Positions 18,061 to 26,190 of a stretch of DNA of 64,000 nt are shown here, piece after piece (within the stretch, counting starts at the first letter, position 1; each line of letters starts with the position of its first letter). Below the pieces are notes generated by a model, which was not told the DNA's origin, made no database searches, and worked only from the letters and a program-made list of their open reading frames with translations. The translations under genes and the position numbers were made by a program. Source of the DNA: Bombella apis (lineage in GTDB: Bacteria > Pseudomonadota > Alphaproteobacteria > Acetobacterales > Acetobacteraceae); the NCBI RefSeq assembly GCF_018221685.1, contig NZ_JAGJTM010000001.1, forward strand, positions 1 through 64,000. The letters run 5' to 3'.

Positions 18061-18134
18061 TGCGCCCGGCAGGACTCGAACCCGCAACCTAGCCGTTATG
18101 AGCGGCCAGCTCTAACCAATTGAGCTACAGGCGC
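18061..18134 (-). tRNA. tRNA with CAT anticodon (elongator tRNA-Met or tRNA-Ile2)
   Basis: A 74-base cloverleaf on the minus strand. Acceptor GCGCCTG pairs with CGGGCGC, D-arm GCTC/GAGC, anticodon stem GGCCG/CGGCT with loop CTCATAA, T-arm GCGGG-TTCGAGT-CCTGC, discriminator A. CCA is not encoded, unlike the other tRNAs in the window. The anticodon alone cannot separate Met from lysidine-modified Ile2; the first pair G-C and lack of a C-A mismatch exclude the initiator. Confidence 0.9.
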
Positions 18135-18339
18135 ACAGACATTTCGCCACATCGCTCATACGCAGTTTTTTTTCAAGCCCCTGCGGGGCAAAAACACGCC
18201 TGACAGGGCAAATAATGCGCTTTCTTTTTCCCGACTTCACCGCAGCAGAGAGGCCGCAGGCAATACACATATACAACACCGGGCATATTCATTAATAATG
18301 CGCCCATCACATCACCCACAGACACGGATGGAGCAGACG

Positions 18340-18864
18340 ATGGACGTTACCAAGATTTCCCCCGGCAAGGATGTGCCGCATGACATCAACGTCGTGATCG
18401 AGATTCCACAGGGGTCCCAGGTCAAGTACGAAGTGGACAAGGACAGCGGCGCCATCTTCGTGGACCGTTTCCTCTTCACGCCGATGGCCTATCCGGCAGC
18501 CTATGGCTTCATCCCCAACACGCTGGCCGCTGATGGTGACCCGGTGGATGCGCTGGTCCTGACCCCGGCTGATGTCCTCCCCGGCAGTGTCATCCGCTCC
18601 CGCCCGATCGGCGTGCTGAAGATGGAAGATGAAAGCGGACAGGACGAAAAGCTGATCTGCGTACCGCATGACAAGATTCATCCGCAGTTCAGCAAGATCG
18701 ACTCTCTCGACCAGCTGCCGGAAATCACGCTGAAGGCCATCGCCCACTTCTTCGAGCGTTACAAGGACCTCGAGCCCAACAAATGGGTGAAGGTTTCCGG
18801 CTGGGGCGACAAGGCCGAGGCTGGCAAGGTCATCGAAGCCGCCATTGCTGCGGCAAAGAAGTAA
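18340..18864 (+). CDS. ppa: Inorganic pyrophosphatase Ppa
   Basis: Family I soluble pyrophosphatase that hydrolyses PPi and so drives biosynthetic reactions. The 174-residue length is standard. The metal-binding signature is DGDPVDALVL (about residues 65-75), with EIPQGSQVKYEVDK upstream and HFFERYKDLEPNKWVKV near the C-terminus. The ATG at 18340 has GGAG seven bases upstream; an ATG 12 bases earlier overlaps that site and is less likely. It is monocistronic, with a terminator immediately downstream. Confidence 0.97.
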   Translation: MDVTKISPGKDVPHDINVVIEIPQGSQVKYEVDKDSGAIFVDRFLFTPMAYPAAYGFIPNTLAADGDPVDALVLTPADVLPGSVIRSRPIGVLKMEDESGQDEKLICVPHDKIHPQFSKIDSLDQLPEITLKAIAHFFERYKDLEPNKWVKVSGWGDKAEAGKVIEAAIAAAKK

Positions 18865-18886
18865 TCTTTACTGCTGCTGGAAAGTC

Positions 18887-18917
18887 GGGCAGTCCCTTCG
18901 GGGACTGTCCGTTTTTT
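18887..18917 (+). terminator. ppa: Intrinsic terminator of ppa
   Basis: GGGCAGTCCC-TTCG-GGGACTGTCC is a 10-bp stem (one G-U) with a stable UUCG loop, followed by G and six T. It begins 22 bases after the ppa stop. Confidence 0.92.
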
Positions 18918-18953
18918 ATGTCCATTCAGCAGGACCGGGAAAAACGGCAGACA

Positions 18954-18989
18954 CAAAAAAACCACCTCACCCGATCCGGCAAAGTGGTT
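18954..18989 (-). terminator. Terminator of the tRNA-Gly genes
   Basis: On the minus strand AACCAC ... GTGGTT is followed by a run of T (18961-18955). It lies 13 bases after the 3' end of the downstream tRNA-Gly and faces the ppa terminator. Confidence 0.65.
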
Positions 18990-19001
18990 CTTCCGTCTTT
19001 C

Positions 19002-19076
19002 TGGAGCGGGCGAAGGGATTCGAACCCTCGACCCCAACCTTGGCAAGGTTGTGCTCTACCCCTGAGCTACGCCCGC
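19002..19076 (-). tRNA. tRNA-Gly(GCC), copy 2 in transcript order
   Basis: A 75-base cloverleaf on the minus strand with encoded CCA. Acceptor GCGGGCG/CGCCCGC, anticodon loop TTGCCAA giving GCC, T-arm CGAGGGTTCGAATCCCT, discriminator T. It is identical to the copy at 19115-19189 and separated from it by 38 bases. Confidence 0.95.
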
Positions 19077-19114
19077 ATCACATTGTCACCAGCAGCTCTC
19101 CAGACCCTGAAATC

Positions 19115-19189
19115 TGGAGCGGGCGAAGGGATTCGAACCCTCGACCCCAACCTTGGCAAGGTTGTGCTCTACCCCTGAGCTACGCCCGC
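19115..19189 (-). tRNA. tRNA-Gly(GCC), copy 1 in transcript order
   Basis: Identical in sequence to the tRNA-Gly at 19002-19076, including the encoded CCA. The tandem pair is likely one transcript ending at the terminator at 18954-18989. The spacing and lack of any integrase nearby favour a plain gene duplication over a mobile-element attachment site. Confidence 0.95.
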
Positions 19190-19364
19190 ATGCTGTCGGT
19201 GGGAGGCTTATGCCTCAAAGAAGCTCCCGACGCAATCCCCCCCAACACATTTTTATTTTCCTTTTTTGAAGGTTCTGCCCCCCTTGCCTCCATGCCCTGT
19301 GGAAACAATTTTAACTGGAGCGATTGTGACAGACTCCACCGCCAGCTGACAGAGGTTGCCGACC

Positions 19365-20285
19365 ATGACAGAAGCCCTTTTCCCCTCCAGCAGCCCCTCC
19401 CGAACCATGGAGGTGGACCAGTCAAACTTCATGGAACAGGTTGTCGAGGCCAGCAGGAACACGCCGGTTCTTGTGGAGTTCTGGGCGGCCTCATCCGCTT
19501 CCTGCAAAAAGCTCTCCCCCGTGCTGGAAAAACTCGTCCAGACCACGGAAGGCCGGGTGAAGCTGGTACGGCTGGATGTAACCGCCAACCGGCCGCTGGT
19601 CAGCCAGCTGGTGCAGATGGGCCTGCCCATACAGTCCATCCCGGTAGTGGTTGCCTTCTGGCAGGGGCAGGTACGGGACCTCCTGCAAGGTGTACAGCCG
19701 GAAAGCGGTATCCGGGCCTTCATTGAACAGCTCCTGAAGGACAGCGGACAGGCCATGCCCGTTGCCGAACAGCTGAAAATGGCTGACTCCGCCCTCAAAG
19801 AAGGTGAGCTGGCTGAGGCCACCAACCTCTATGCCGCCGTGCTGGAAAGTGAACCGGAGCATCCGGCAGGCTGGGCTGGGCTGATCCGCTGCATGATCGC
19901 CATGGATGACCCGGAAGGCGCAGAAGAAGCAGCCTCCCAGATTCCCGAATCCATTGGCGGGGAGCCCCTGATCACCAGCGCCCTGAGCAGCCTGAAGCTC
20001 TATCAGGAAGGCCGGGACAGTGCCGGAAGGATCGATGAAATCCGCCAGAAACTGGGGCAGTCCCCTGACGATGCCGCCCTTCAGACGGAGCTGGCCAAAG
20101 CACTGAATGGCACGGGCCAGCGGGAGGAAGCGGCCCAGCGCCTGCTGGACATCATCGCCCGGGACAGGGAAGGAGCCGGACAGGCTGCCAGGGCCGAACT
20201 TCTGAAATTTTTTGAAGCCTGGGGCATGGCAGACCCCGCCACCCTGGCGGCACGGCGCAAACTGTCCTCCCTGTTATTCTCATGA
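19365..20285 (+). CDS. cnoX: Thioredoxin-fold/TPR chaperedoxin (CnoX/YbbN-like)
   Basis: A 306-residue protein with a thioredoxin fold (about 15-125) joined to a C-terminal TPR-like helical half. The active site is SASC (residues 44-47), not CxxC, so only the second cysteine remains; E. coli CnoX likewise has SxxC and acts as a redox-sensitive holdase without reductase activity. The usual cis-proline region is seen as IQSIPVVVAFWQG. Start ATG 19365 has AGAGG nine bases upstream. It heads the conserved alphaproteobacterial set CnoX, LON-domain protein, Trm112-like protein. Confidence 0.88.
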   Translation: MTEALFPSSSPSRTMEVDQSNFMEQVVEASRNTPVLVEFWAASSASCKKLSPVLEKLVQTTEGRVKLVRLDVTANRPLVSQLVQMGLPIQSIPVVVAFWQGQVRDLLQGVQPESGIRAFIEQLLKDSGQAMPVAEQLKMADSALKEGELAEATNLYAAVLESEPEHPAGWAGLIRCMIAMDDPEGAEEAASQIPESIGGEPLITSALSSLKLYQEGRDSAGRIDEIRQKLGQSPDDAALQTELAKALNGTGQREEAAQRLLDIIARDREGAGQAARAELLKFFEAWGMADPATLAARRKLSSLLFS

Positions 20286-20374
20286 CCGGATGATCCGGCA
20301 CAGACACGACCATATGCAGGGAAATGGTCCATCCATGATGCAGTCCCTGCCTGCCCCGCTGGAGGAGACGCCCC

Positions 20375-21052
20375 ATGCCTGATGCCCACCACCCTGCCCA
20401 TGACACACCCTGCGGCTCCAGACGCCGGATCCCCGTCCTGACAGACATGACACTGGCGGACCTGCCCCCCCGAATCGGCCTGCTGCCCCTGGGCAGTACG
20501 ATTCTTCTGCCGCAGGGGCAGCTTCCCCTGACCATCTTTGAACCCCGCTACCTGACCCTTCTGGAAGACTGCCTCGCCCAGCATCGGCTCATCGGCATCA
20601 TCCAGCCCTCCGAAACGGCCCGTTACGGCGACATGGCCCCTCCACTGGAGCATGTCGGCACCATAGGGCGGGTAACCTCCTTCATGGAGCAGGAAAGCGG
20701 GCAGTTCTTCATCACCCTTACAGGGGTCTGCCGCTTCCGCCTGCTACAGGACAGGCTGACTGACAGGGGCTGGCGGGAAGGGCGCATCAATGCCATGCCT
20801 TTCTCCCACGACCTGCTGGAGAACCCTTCCCTGAATCTCGACCGTGAAGATCTTTCCATCGTCCTGAAAAACTATGGCGAGCGCCATGCCATGGCCATCA
20901 ACTGGGAAAATCTGAAGAAACTGGACGACAACACCCTGCTGACGATGCTGCCCATGCTGCTCCCCTTCTCCGCCGGGGTGAAACAGAAACTGCTGGAATG
21001 CCCGGACACGACGGAACGGGCCAGCCACCTTCTGGACGAACTGTCCCGCTAG
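20375..21052 (+). CDS. LON N-terminal (substrate-binding) domain protein
   Basis: A 225-residue stand-alone version of the N-terminal domain of Lon protease, without ATPase or peptidase parts. Features are LGSTILLPQGQLPLTIFEPRYL near residue 37 and the GTIGRVTSFMEQESGQFFITLTG block. Its cellular role is not established; in Alphaproteobacteria it regularly sits between the CnoX-like and Trm112-like genes, as here. GGAGGAG precedes the ATG. Confidence 0.9.
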   Translation: MPDAHHPAHDTPCGSRRRIPVLTDMTLADLPPRIGLLPLGSTILLPQGQLPLTIFEPRYLTLLEDCLAQHRLIGIIQPSETARYGDMAPPLEHVGTIGRVTSFMEQESGQFFITLTGVCRFRLLQDRLTDRGWREGRINAMPFSHDLLENPSLNLDREDLSIVLKNYGERHAMAINWENLKKLDDNTLLTMLPMLLPFSAGVKQKLLECPDTTERASHLLDELSR

Positions 21053-21144
21053 GCGATGAGCATGCCATCATGTAAGGCTGGTTCCCTGTCTCAGGGTGCT
21101 TTCAGGTACCCTTCGCCCCCAACCGCATGGACTGAAAAATCATC

Positions 21145-21327
21145 ATGACCCACACATCTCCATCCCCAGAACTGCTGGCCCGCCTCGTCTGCCCCGTCAC
21201 GAAAGGCCCCGTGCATTACGACCCGGCCAGCAACAGCATCATCAGTCCCCGGGCCGGACTGGCCTTTCCCGTACGGGATGGCATCCCCGTCATGCTGCCG
21301 GAACAGGCCACGAAACTGGAGGACTGA
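21145..21327 (+). CDS. Trm112 family protein (UPF0434)
   Basis: A 60-residue protein with [17 protein letters not shown] and the terminal [20 protein letters not shown] typical of the bacterial Trm112-like/YcaR group. Eukaryotic and archaeal Trm112 activates methyltransferases; the bacterial role is less clear. Only one cysteine of the zinc-type motif (VCPVTK) is kept, as in many bacterial members. It is the third gene of the CnoX-LON-Trm112 set. Confidence 0.9.
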   Translation: MTHTSPSPELLARLVCPVTKGPVHYDPASNSIISPRAGLAFPVRDGIPVMLPEQATKLED

Positions 21328-21356
21328 TTCCTACCCGTCCCTGACGGATCGCCAAT

Positions 21357-21728
21357 CTATTTCTGCCTAGGTGCAGGAGCCCCGTAAGACGCCTCGGTAT
21401 GGGTCTGTGCAGGGAAATGCGGCAGATCATCACCACCAGCGCTGCCACCTTCAGCCGTATGAACAGTCCGACCGGAAATTTCATCTGGCGTGGGCTGTAT
21501 GGCCTGCACCATGGGCACCATCCCGCCTGAATAAGGCGGCATGGGATGATGAAGCTCCCGGAACGGTTTTCTGGGATAGGCCTCCGTCATGTCCGCTTTG
21601 GGCAGGTGCCGGACAGGGGCATCTTCTTCCGTCGCACAGCCTGCCATCAGGGTACAGCCCAGCAGACAGGGCCACAGGACCCGGCATACCGGACGGACAG
21701 ACAGGACAGGGGGAAAAGGCAGCCTCAT
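21357..21728 (-). CDS. Putative small lipoprotein of unknown function
   Basis: A 123-residue product starting with a basic-hydrophobic signal and a lipobox LMAGC, lipidated cysteine 31. The rest is Pro/His-rich and low in complexity (PKADMTEAYPRKPFRELHHP, PAQTHTEASYGAPAPRQK), suggesting a disordered periplasmic tail. I do not recognise a family. It is convergent with the Trm112 gene and divergent from the phosphatase gene. The start at 21728 has a nearby AAGG; a GTG three codons earlier is possible. Confidence 0.6.
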   Translation of the reverse strand: MRLPFPPVLSVRPVCRVLWPCLLGCTLMAGCATEEDAPVRHLPKADMTEAYPRKPFRELHHPMPPYSGGMVPMVQAIQPTPDEISGRTVHTAEGGSAGGDDLPHFPAQTHTEASYGAPAPRQK

Positions 21729-21791
21729 GACCTTCACCCTATAGCACTTCTGCCCAATTGACGAAGACCCACAGGCGTGAAAAGAACAGGC

Positions 21792-22454
21792 ATGTTCAAA
21801 GGTACCCTTTCCACCCCTGCACGGCGGCTGCGCGCCTGGCATGACGCCCTGTTTGTGGACCATGCCATCTTCCGGCTGGTCTGGACAAATCTGGCCCCTG
21901 TCGTGCCGGGACGTGTCTGGCGCAGCAACCATCCCACACCGGGCCGACTGCACCGCTGGCGCAGGACATTGGGGCTTGTCATGGTCATCAACCTGCGGGG
22001 ACACCGGCAATGTGGTGCCGATGCCCTGGGGCGGGAGGCCTGCCAGAGACTGGACCTCCCCTATCTCGACATGGCCTTCGAGAGCCGCAATGCCCCCCAT
22101 AAGGACCGTATTCTCCGCTTCCATGAGCTCTATGAAAAAGCCCGGTTCCCCCTGCTGCTACATTGCAAGTCCGGAGCGGACAGGGCCGGGCTTGCCAGCG
22201 GACTGGTGATCCTCTTTGAAGGTGGAACGGCCGAAAATGCCCTGAAGCATCTGCACTGGCGCTTCCTGCATTTCCGTCGGTCCCGCACGGGAATTCTGGA
22301 TGCCTTTTTCCAGCTCTACCAGAAAACGGCAGAAGGTCGTCTGCCTTTCATCGACTGGGTGAAACAGGAATATGACGAAGAAGCGCTACGGAACGCCTAC
22401 AGGGCCGGGCGCTTCAGCGCCTTTCTCAACGATGCCATCCTGCGGCGAGAGTAG
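21792..22454 (+). CDS. Tyrosine/dual-specificity phosphatase family protein
   Basis: A 220-residue protein with the Cys-x5-Arg phosphatase loop LLHCKSGADRAGLASG (cysteine near residue 124) and an upstream VINLRGHRQ block, the pattern of cytosolic tyrosine phosphatase/DSP-like proteins in Rhodospirillales. A general acid aspartate could be D in LPYLDMAFESR. C-terminal part contains LRNAYRAGRFSAFLNDAI. Substrate unknown. The start is uncertain between ATG 21792 and GTG 21777. It is divergent from the lipoprotein gene and convergent with the XRE-family regulator gene. Confidence 0.82.
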   Translation: MFKGTLSTPARRLRAWHDALFVDHAIFRLVWTNLAPVVPGRVWRSNHPTPGRLHRWRRTLGLVMVINLRGHRQCGADALGREACQRLDLPYLDMAFESRNAPHKDRILRFHELYEKARFPLLLHCKSGADRAGLASGLVILFEGGTAENALKHLHWRFLHFRRSRTGILDAFFQLYQKTAEGRLPFIDWVKQEYDEEALRNAYRAGRFSAFLNDAILRRE

Positions 22455-22476
22455 CCCTCTCCGCTTCCACCCCCCC

Positions 22477-22944
22477 TCATCTGGACCGTCTGGCCACATC
22501 CCGGATGAAATTCATGAGCTGCTGACGGATCTTCTCCTCCCGGATACTGTAATAGGCCTGTGCCAGTTCCATTGTTTCCGGCAACATGAGCAGCTCTATA
22601 CCGCTCCCATTTTTCTCCTGGGGGGCCTCAGCCATTTTCTCCCCGCCCCCATCATCCTTCTGGAAGGGAGCCTGTTCTTCCTGAAGATTCCCCGGTCCTG
22701 CTGCGGGACTGGCGAAACCATCCAGCTCGTCAAAAAAGAAACCTACCGGCACTTCAAGAACCTGGGCCAGCTCATACAGACGACCCGCCCCGACGCGGTT
22801 TGCCCCACGCTCATATTTCTGAACCTGCTGAAAAGTGATACCAAGTGCCTTGGCCAGTTTTTCCTGTGAAAATTTCCGCAGCCCCCGAAGAAGCCGGATA
22901 CGTTTGCCAACATGTGCATCGACAAACGACGCTAGTTCTGTCAT
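22477..22944 (-). CDS. XRE-family transcriptional regulator, PraR/PhrR-like
   Basis: A 155-residue DNA-binding protein. The N-terminal Cro/CI helix-turn-helix covers about residues 10-70 (KRIRLLRGLRKFSQEKLAKA, ITFQQVQKYERGANRV). This N-terminal form is characteristic of alphaproteobacterial PraR/PhrR-type regulators. A variable acidic linker (about 75-115) precedes a conserved tail with ELAQAYYSIREEKIRQQLMN. In Rhizobiales such a gene follows lnt in the same cluster, as here. Start ATG 22944 with TTGAGG upstream. Confidence 0.88.
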   Translation of the reverse strand: MTELASFVDAHVGKRIRLLRGLRKFSQEKLAKALGITFQQVQKYERGANRVGAGRLYELAQVLEVPVGFFFDELDGFASPAAGPGNLQEEQAPFQKDDGGGEKMAEAPQEKNGSGIELLMLPETMELAQAYYSIREEKIRQQLMNFIRDVARRSR

Positions 22945-23035
22945 CAATCACGAACCTCAATAAAAATCAGGTCAAAAGGTTTCTACTCTTCATCGATAGT
23001 GGTTAACAATAAATTATATTTTCAATTTTTTCAGG

Positions 23036-24571
23036 CTACACCGATCTGCCCTTTTCATAAAACCACCGCCCGACGAGAGCGGCCCCCACAAACAGCAGAG
23101 ACATCAGCGCCGGTATCCAGCGCCCCAGCAAAGCAAAAAATGTTTTTGCTTCCGGTCCCGGAAGAGGGCGTACAAGCACCTGTTCCCTGCCCCATTCCGT
23201 TCGCCCAACTTCCCTGCCACGGGCATCATAAATGGCAGACACACCACGGTTATTGACAAAAACAACCGGCAACCCTTCTTCCACGGCACGCAGCCGCCCT
23301 GTTGCCAGATGCTGCCTCGGCCCGGCACTGTTGCCATACCAGGCATCGTTGGAGATCGTCAGCAGCCAGTCTGGCCGCTGCCCCGGTGCCACAACACCAC
23401 CAGAAAACACGATCTCATAACAGACCATGGGACCGACACGACCAACCTGTGGCAGGTTCCAGGTTATCAACCCCGGGCCCGGCACCACCTCGGCCGGCAG
23501 CAGGTGGAAGGGCAGTATCCAGGGGTCATACTCTCCAAACGGAACCAGACGGCTTTTGTCATAAATGGCCTCTATGTGTCCATCCGGGGCCAGAGCCATC
23601 AGGCTATTGTACCAGCGATCCACACCGGCGGCACGCCTGTCCGACCCGAGCAATACCGGTGCCCCGGAGGCAGCGGCGGCAATAGCCTGCCTTGCCCAGC
23701 CTTCCTCCTCCAGAAGACCGGGGAAAGCAGATTCCGGCCAGACGACAACAGCCAGGCGTCCCGGCACCAGGCGCTGCGCATCTCTCACGCCCTGCGCTGT
23801 CAGCTCCAGATAAGACCGGAACTGTGAAACCGCATCATCCCGCCCCAGCACCTCATCTTCTGTCACGTTGCCCTGCACAACCACGACAGCCGGATTGACA
23901 TGCCCCGGCAGAACGGCCTCATGCCCAGCACGCCATGCCCCCCAGCCACACCAGAGACCTGCACAGGCGACCACGGCCAGCAGCCCCCGCCGTCCCTGCC
24001 ATACGGCCAGTGAAGCCAGCACCAGCAGAAGCGTCAGCCCATCCACACCGATCAGGGACGCTGGCTGAATGAGCCAATCCCCCAGCCATCCTGGGACTTC
24101 CAGCGCACTGCCCAGAGGATTCCAAGGGAAACCGGAAAAATAGAAAACCCGGGCCATGTCGGCCAACGTCCAGCTCCCGGCGAACATCGCCACACGTGGC
24201 CAGCCCGGCGGTACGGAGCGACAGAACAGGGCCGGAACCATCACGAGAGGTGCAATGAGCAACGCGACACCAGGCGCTGCAAAAGGCACCACCCACCAGA
24301 ACTCATGCACCCGGGTCAGAATTGCATTGGTCAGCCAGTAAAGACCCGCCGTATGATACCCCATCCCGAAAAGGAATCCCCACAGGGCAGCCTGACGGCG
24401 CCCCGGTGCGGCACAGACAGCCTTGTAGAACAGCCCCAATGCCAAAGGCAGAATCGGAGAAAAACAGAGCGGTGGCAGAGCCAACGCTGCCACCGCCCCC
24501 AGAACCAACATGAAGACGGCGCCGCGCCACCCTCCCTGCTGTGGAAGGGAGCACAATGCCTTCACCACCAT
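23036..24571 (-). CDS. lnt: Apolipoprotein N-acyltransferase Lnt
   Basis: Inner-membrane enzyme that adds the third acyl chain to the N-terminal cysteine of lipoproteins. The 511-residue protein has several N-terminal membrane segments (about 15-215) and a periplasmic nitrilase-like domain with the Glu-Lys-Cys triad: VVWPESAFPG (about 278), DKSRLVPFGEY (about 337) and MVCYEIVFS (about 383). A last membrane helix precedes the C-terminus. It starts 12 bases after the olsB-like gene, so the two are co-transcribed. Confidence 0.95.
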   Translation of the reverse strand: MVVKALCSLPQQGGWRGAVFMLVLGAVAALALPPLCFSPILPLALGLFYKAVCAAPGRRQAALWGFLFGMGYHTAGLYWLTNAILTRVHEFWWVVPFAAPGVALLIAPLVMVPALFCRSVPPGWPRVAMFAGSWTLADMARVFYFSGFPWNPLGSALEVPGWLGDWLIQPASLIGVDGLTLLLVLASLAVWQGRRGLLAVVACAGLWCGWGAWRAGHEAVLPGHVNPAVVVVQGNVTEDEVLGRDDAVSQFRSYLELTAQGVRDAQRLVPGRLAVVVWPESAFPGLLEEEGWARQAIAAAASGAPVLLGSDRRAAGVDRWYNSLMALAPDGHIEAIYDKSRLVPFGEYDPWILPFHLLPAEVVPGPGLITWNLPQVGRVGPMVCYEIVFSGGVVAPGQRPDWLLTISNDAWYGNSAGPRQHLATGRLRAVEEGLPVVFVNNRGVSAIYDARGREVGRTEWGREQVLVRPLPGPEAKTFFALLGRWIPALMSLLFVGAALVGRWFYEKGRSV

Positions 24572-24583
24572 GAAAATCCCTTG

Positions 24584-25525
24584 TTAATCCAGTGCGTCCT
24601 TCAGACGACGCTCATAATGACGGTAATATTTGTCAGCCAGCAGCTCACTCTTGACGAGCACGGCCACATCCGTGGTATTGAACTGTTCATCCACCACGGC
24701 ACCATCACCAACATACCCACCAAGACGCAGATACCCCTTGATGAGGGGCGGCAGCTTGCTGAGGCAGGTGCGGCGGTCCAGCGTGGCAGGGTCTGTCCGG
24801 CACATGCTGACATAGCGCTCTGGCAGGGCCCGAACCCGCAGGGCGGGCGGCGCCAGATGGTTGTGATACAGCCATGTCAGCTCATCACTCATCATATCCG
24901 GTGATGTCCCATGCAGGCTGGCACAGCCAAACAGCACGTCAATCCTGTGCAGGAAGATATAGGAGGCTATGCCCCGCCAGAGCAGCTGCATGGCCGCACG
25001 ACCACGGTAATCCCGTGCCACACAGGACCGCCCGACCTCCAGAAGGCGACCGGGGAAATCTGTCAGACAGGAAATATCATACTCATCCGCCGTATAGAAA
25101 CGGTCACCTTCCCCCAGCGAATCGGAACGCAGCAGACGATACGTCCCCACCACGCTGTCTGCACCACCACCACGGGCATGGTCCACCACAAGAAGGTGAT
25201 CTGCAATCTCGTCGAAGCGGTCAGAATCCAGACGGGTCCGCAGGGCCTCCTCACTGGGATGAGCCCCCATCTCGTCAAAGAACACACGATAACGCAGGGC
25301 CTGTGCCGCACGGATCTCTTCTTCCGTCGTGGCAAGCCTGACACCCAAGCTGCCGCCACGCAGTTCCTGAAAACCGCCTTCACGGTTCAGGGCAAGAGTC
25401 GCCAGGGTATCCATCTGCCGCTGCGTTTTCTCGCTGCTGATGAATCCCCCCGCCTCCGGCTGCTCTGCATTACAGGAAGGGATGCATGCATCCCCAATGG
25501 TATCTGACGGCCTCTTCCCGGTCAT
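24584..25525 (-). CDS. olsB: GNAT-type N-acyltransferase, OlsB-like (lyso-ornithine lipid synthesis)
   Basis: A 313-residue acyl-ACP-dependent N-acyltransferase of the OlsB/hemolysin-like family; OlsB attaches a 3-hydroxyacyl chain to ornithine, giving lyso-ornithine lipid at the membrane. Signature blocks are AAQALRYRVFFDEMGA, DHLLVVDH, VVGTYRLLR, LEVGRSCVARDYRG and the tail LPPLIKGYLRLGGYVGDGA. No PlsC-like olsA lies beside it. The first ATG (25525) follows AAGGAG with wide spacing; ATG at codon 38 (MDTLAT) is an alternative. Ornithine as substrate is a family inference. Confidence 0.85.
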   Translation of the reverse strand: MTGKRPSDTIGDACIPSCNAEQPEAGGFISSEKTQRQMDTLATLALNREGGFQELRGGSLGVRLATTEEEIRAAQALRYRVFFDEMGAHPSEEALRTRLDSDRFDEIADHLLVVDHARGGGADSVVGTYRLLRSDSLGEGDRFYTADEYDISCLTDFPGRLLEVGRSCVARDYRGRAAMQLLWRGIASYIFLHRIDVLFGCASLHGTSPDMMSDELTWLYHNHLAPPALRVRALPERYVSMCRTDPATLDRRTCLSKLPPLIKGYLRLGGYVGDGAVVDEQFNTTDVAVLVKSELLADKYYRHYERRLKDALD

Positions 25526-25542
25526 ACGAAATCAGTCACTCC

Positions 25543-26070
25543 TTATGCCCGGCCTGTTGGACTGGACCTGTTCCCATCCTCGGGAGCGGCATCTTTCTTC
25601 TTTTCGGGTGCCGTACGCCGTCCGAAAAGCTCCGCCCGGTGAGACATGAGATCAAACCCCAGTTCCGCAGCAATCTTCGCCAGCAGGCCGACCAGTTCAT
25701 CATTCTCGAATTCGATGACGTTACCACTATCAATATCAATCAAATGATAATGATGCCCATTTTCACTGGCTTCGTAGCGGGCACGGCCCCCGCCAAAATC
25801 CCGGCGTTCCAGAATTCCTTTTTCTTCCAGCAGGCGGACTGTCCGATAAACGGTAGCAACGGAAATGCGGCTGTCCAGTTCCGAAGCACGGCGGTACAGC
25901 TCCTCCACATCCGGATGATCCTCCGCCTCCGAAAGGACACGAGCAATCACCCGCCGCTGTCCAGTCATCTTCAGACCATGCTTGACGCAGAGACGTGCAA
26001 TGGGCGAATCACCCACAGTATCCCCGGACGCAGCACCCTCGCGCCCCATTTTTTTTGTGCTCATCACCAT
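25543..26070 (-). CDS. fur: Fur family metalloregulator
   Basis: A 175-residue Fur-type repressor. The winged helix (about 20-95) includes MTGQRRVIARVLSEAEDHPD and ISVATVYRTVRLLEEKGI; then comes NGHHYHLIDIDSGNVIEFEN, where the canonical HHDH reads HHYH, and a dimerisation domain ending LMSHRAELFGRR. The C-terminal CxxC pairs of zinc-type Fur proteins are absent, as in most alphaproteobacterial Fur/Mur. The metal sensed (iron or manganese) cannot be fixed. It is followed 17 bases later by the olsB-like gene. Confidence 0.92.
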   Translation of the reverse strand: MVMSTKKMGREGAASGDTVGDSPIARLCVKHGLKMTGQRRVIARVLSEAEDHPDVEELYRRASELDSRISVATVYRTVRLLEEKGILERRDFGGGRARYEASENGHHYHLIDIDSGNVIEFENDELVGLLAKIAAELGFDLMSHRAELFGRRTAPEKKKDAAPEDGNRSSPTGRA

Positions 26071-26156
26071 ACTGATGATCTATCCGATTATGATACGGTT
26101 TGTCCAATCCACATCATAATACGAAACGCACCTCCTCCATCATGCAGACTCAACCG

Positions 26157-26183
26157 GGTCTGTCCTGAGAAACAGGACAGACC
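26157..26183. terminator. Perfect 11-bp hairpin between mucR and fur
   Basis: GGTCTGTCCTG-AGAAA-CAGGACAGACC is a perfect 11-bp stem with a five-base loop, just after the mucR stop (26191) on the minus strand. No T-tract follows on either strand, so it may be a Rho-assisted terminator, an mRNA-stabilising hairpin or an operator for fur. Confidence 0.5.
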
Positions 26184-26190
26184 ATCCTGA

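Noticed and set aside
19002..19189. Tandem identical tRNA-Gly genes as a possible attachment site of an integrated element
   Set aside because: Only 38 bases separate the copies; no integrase, transposase or foreign gene lies between or beside them.
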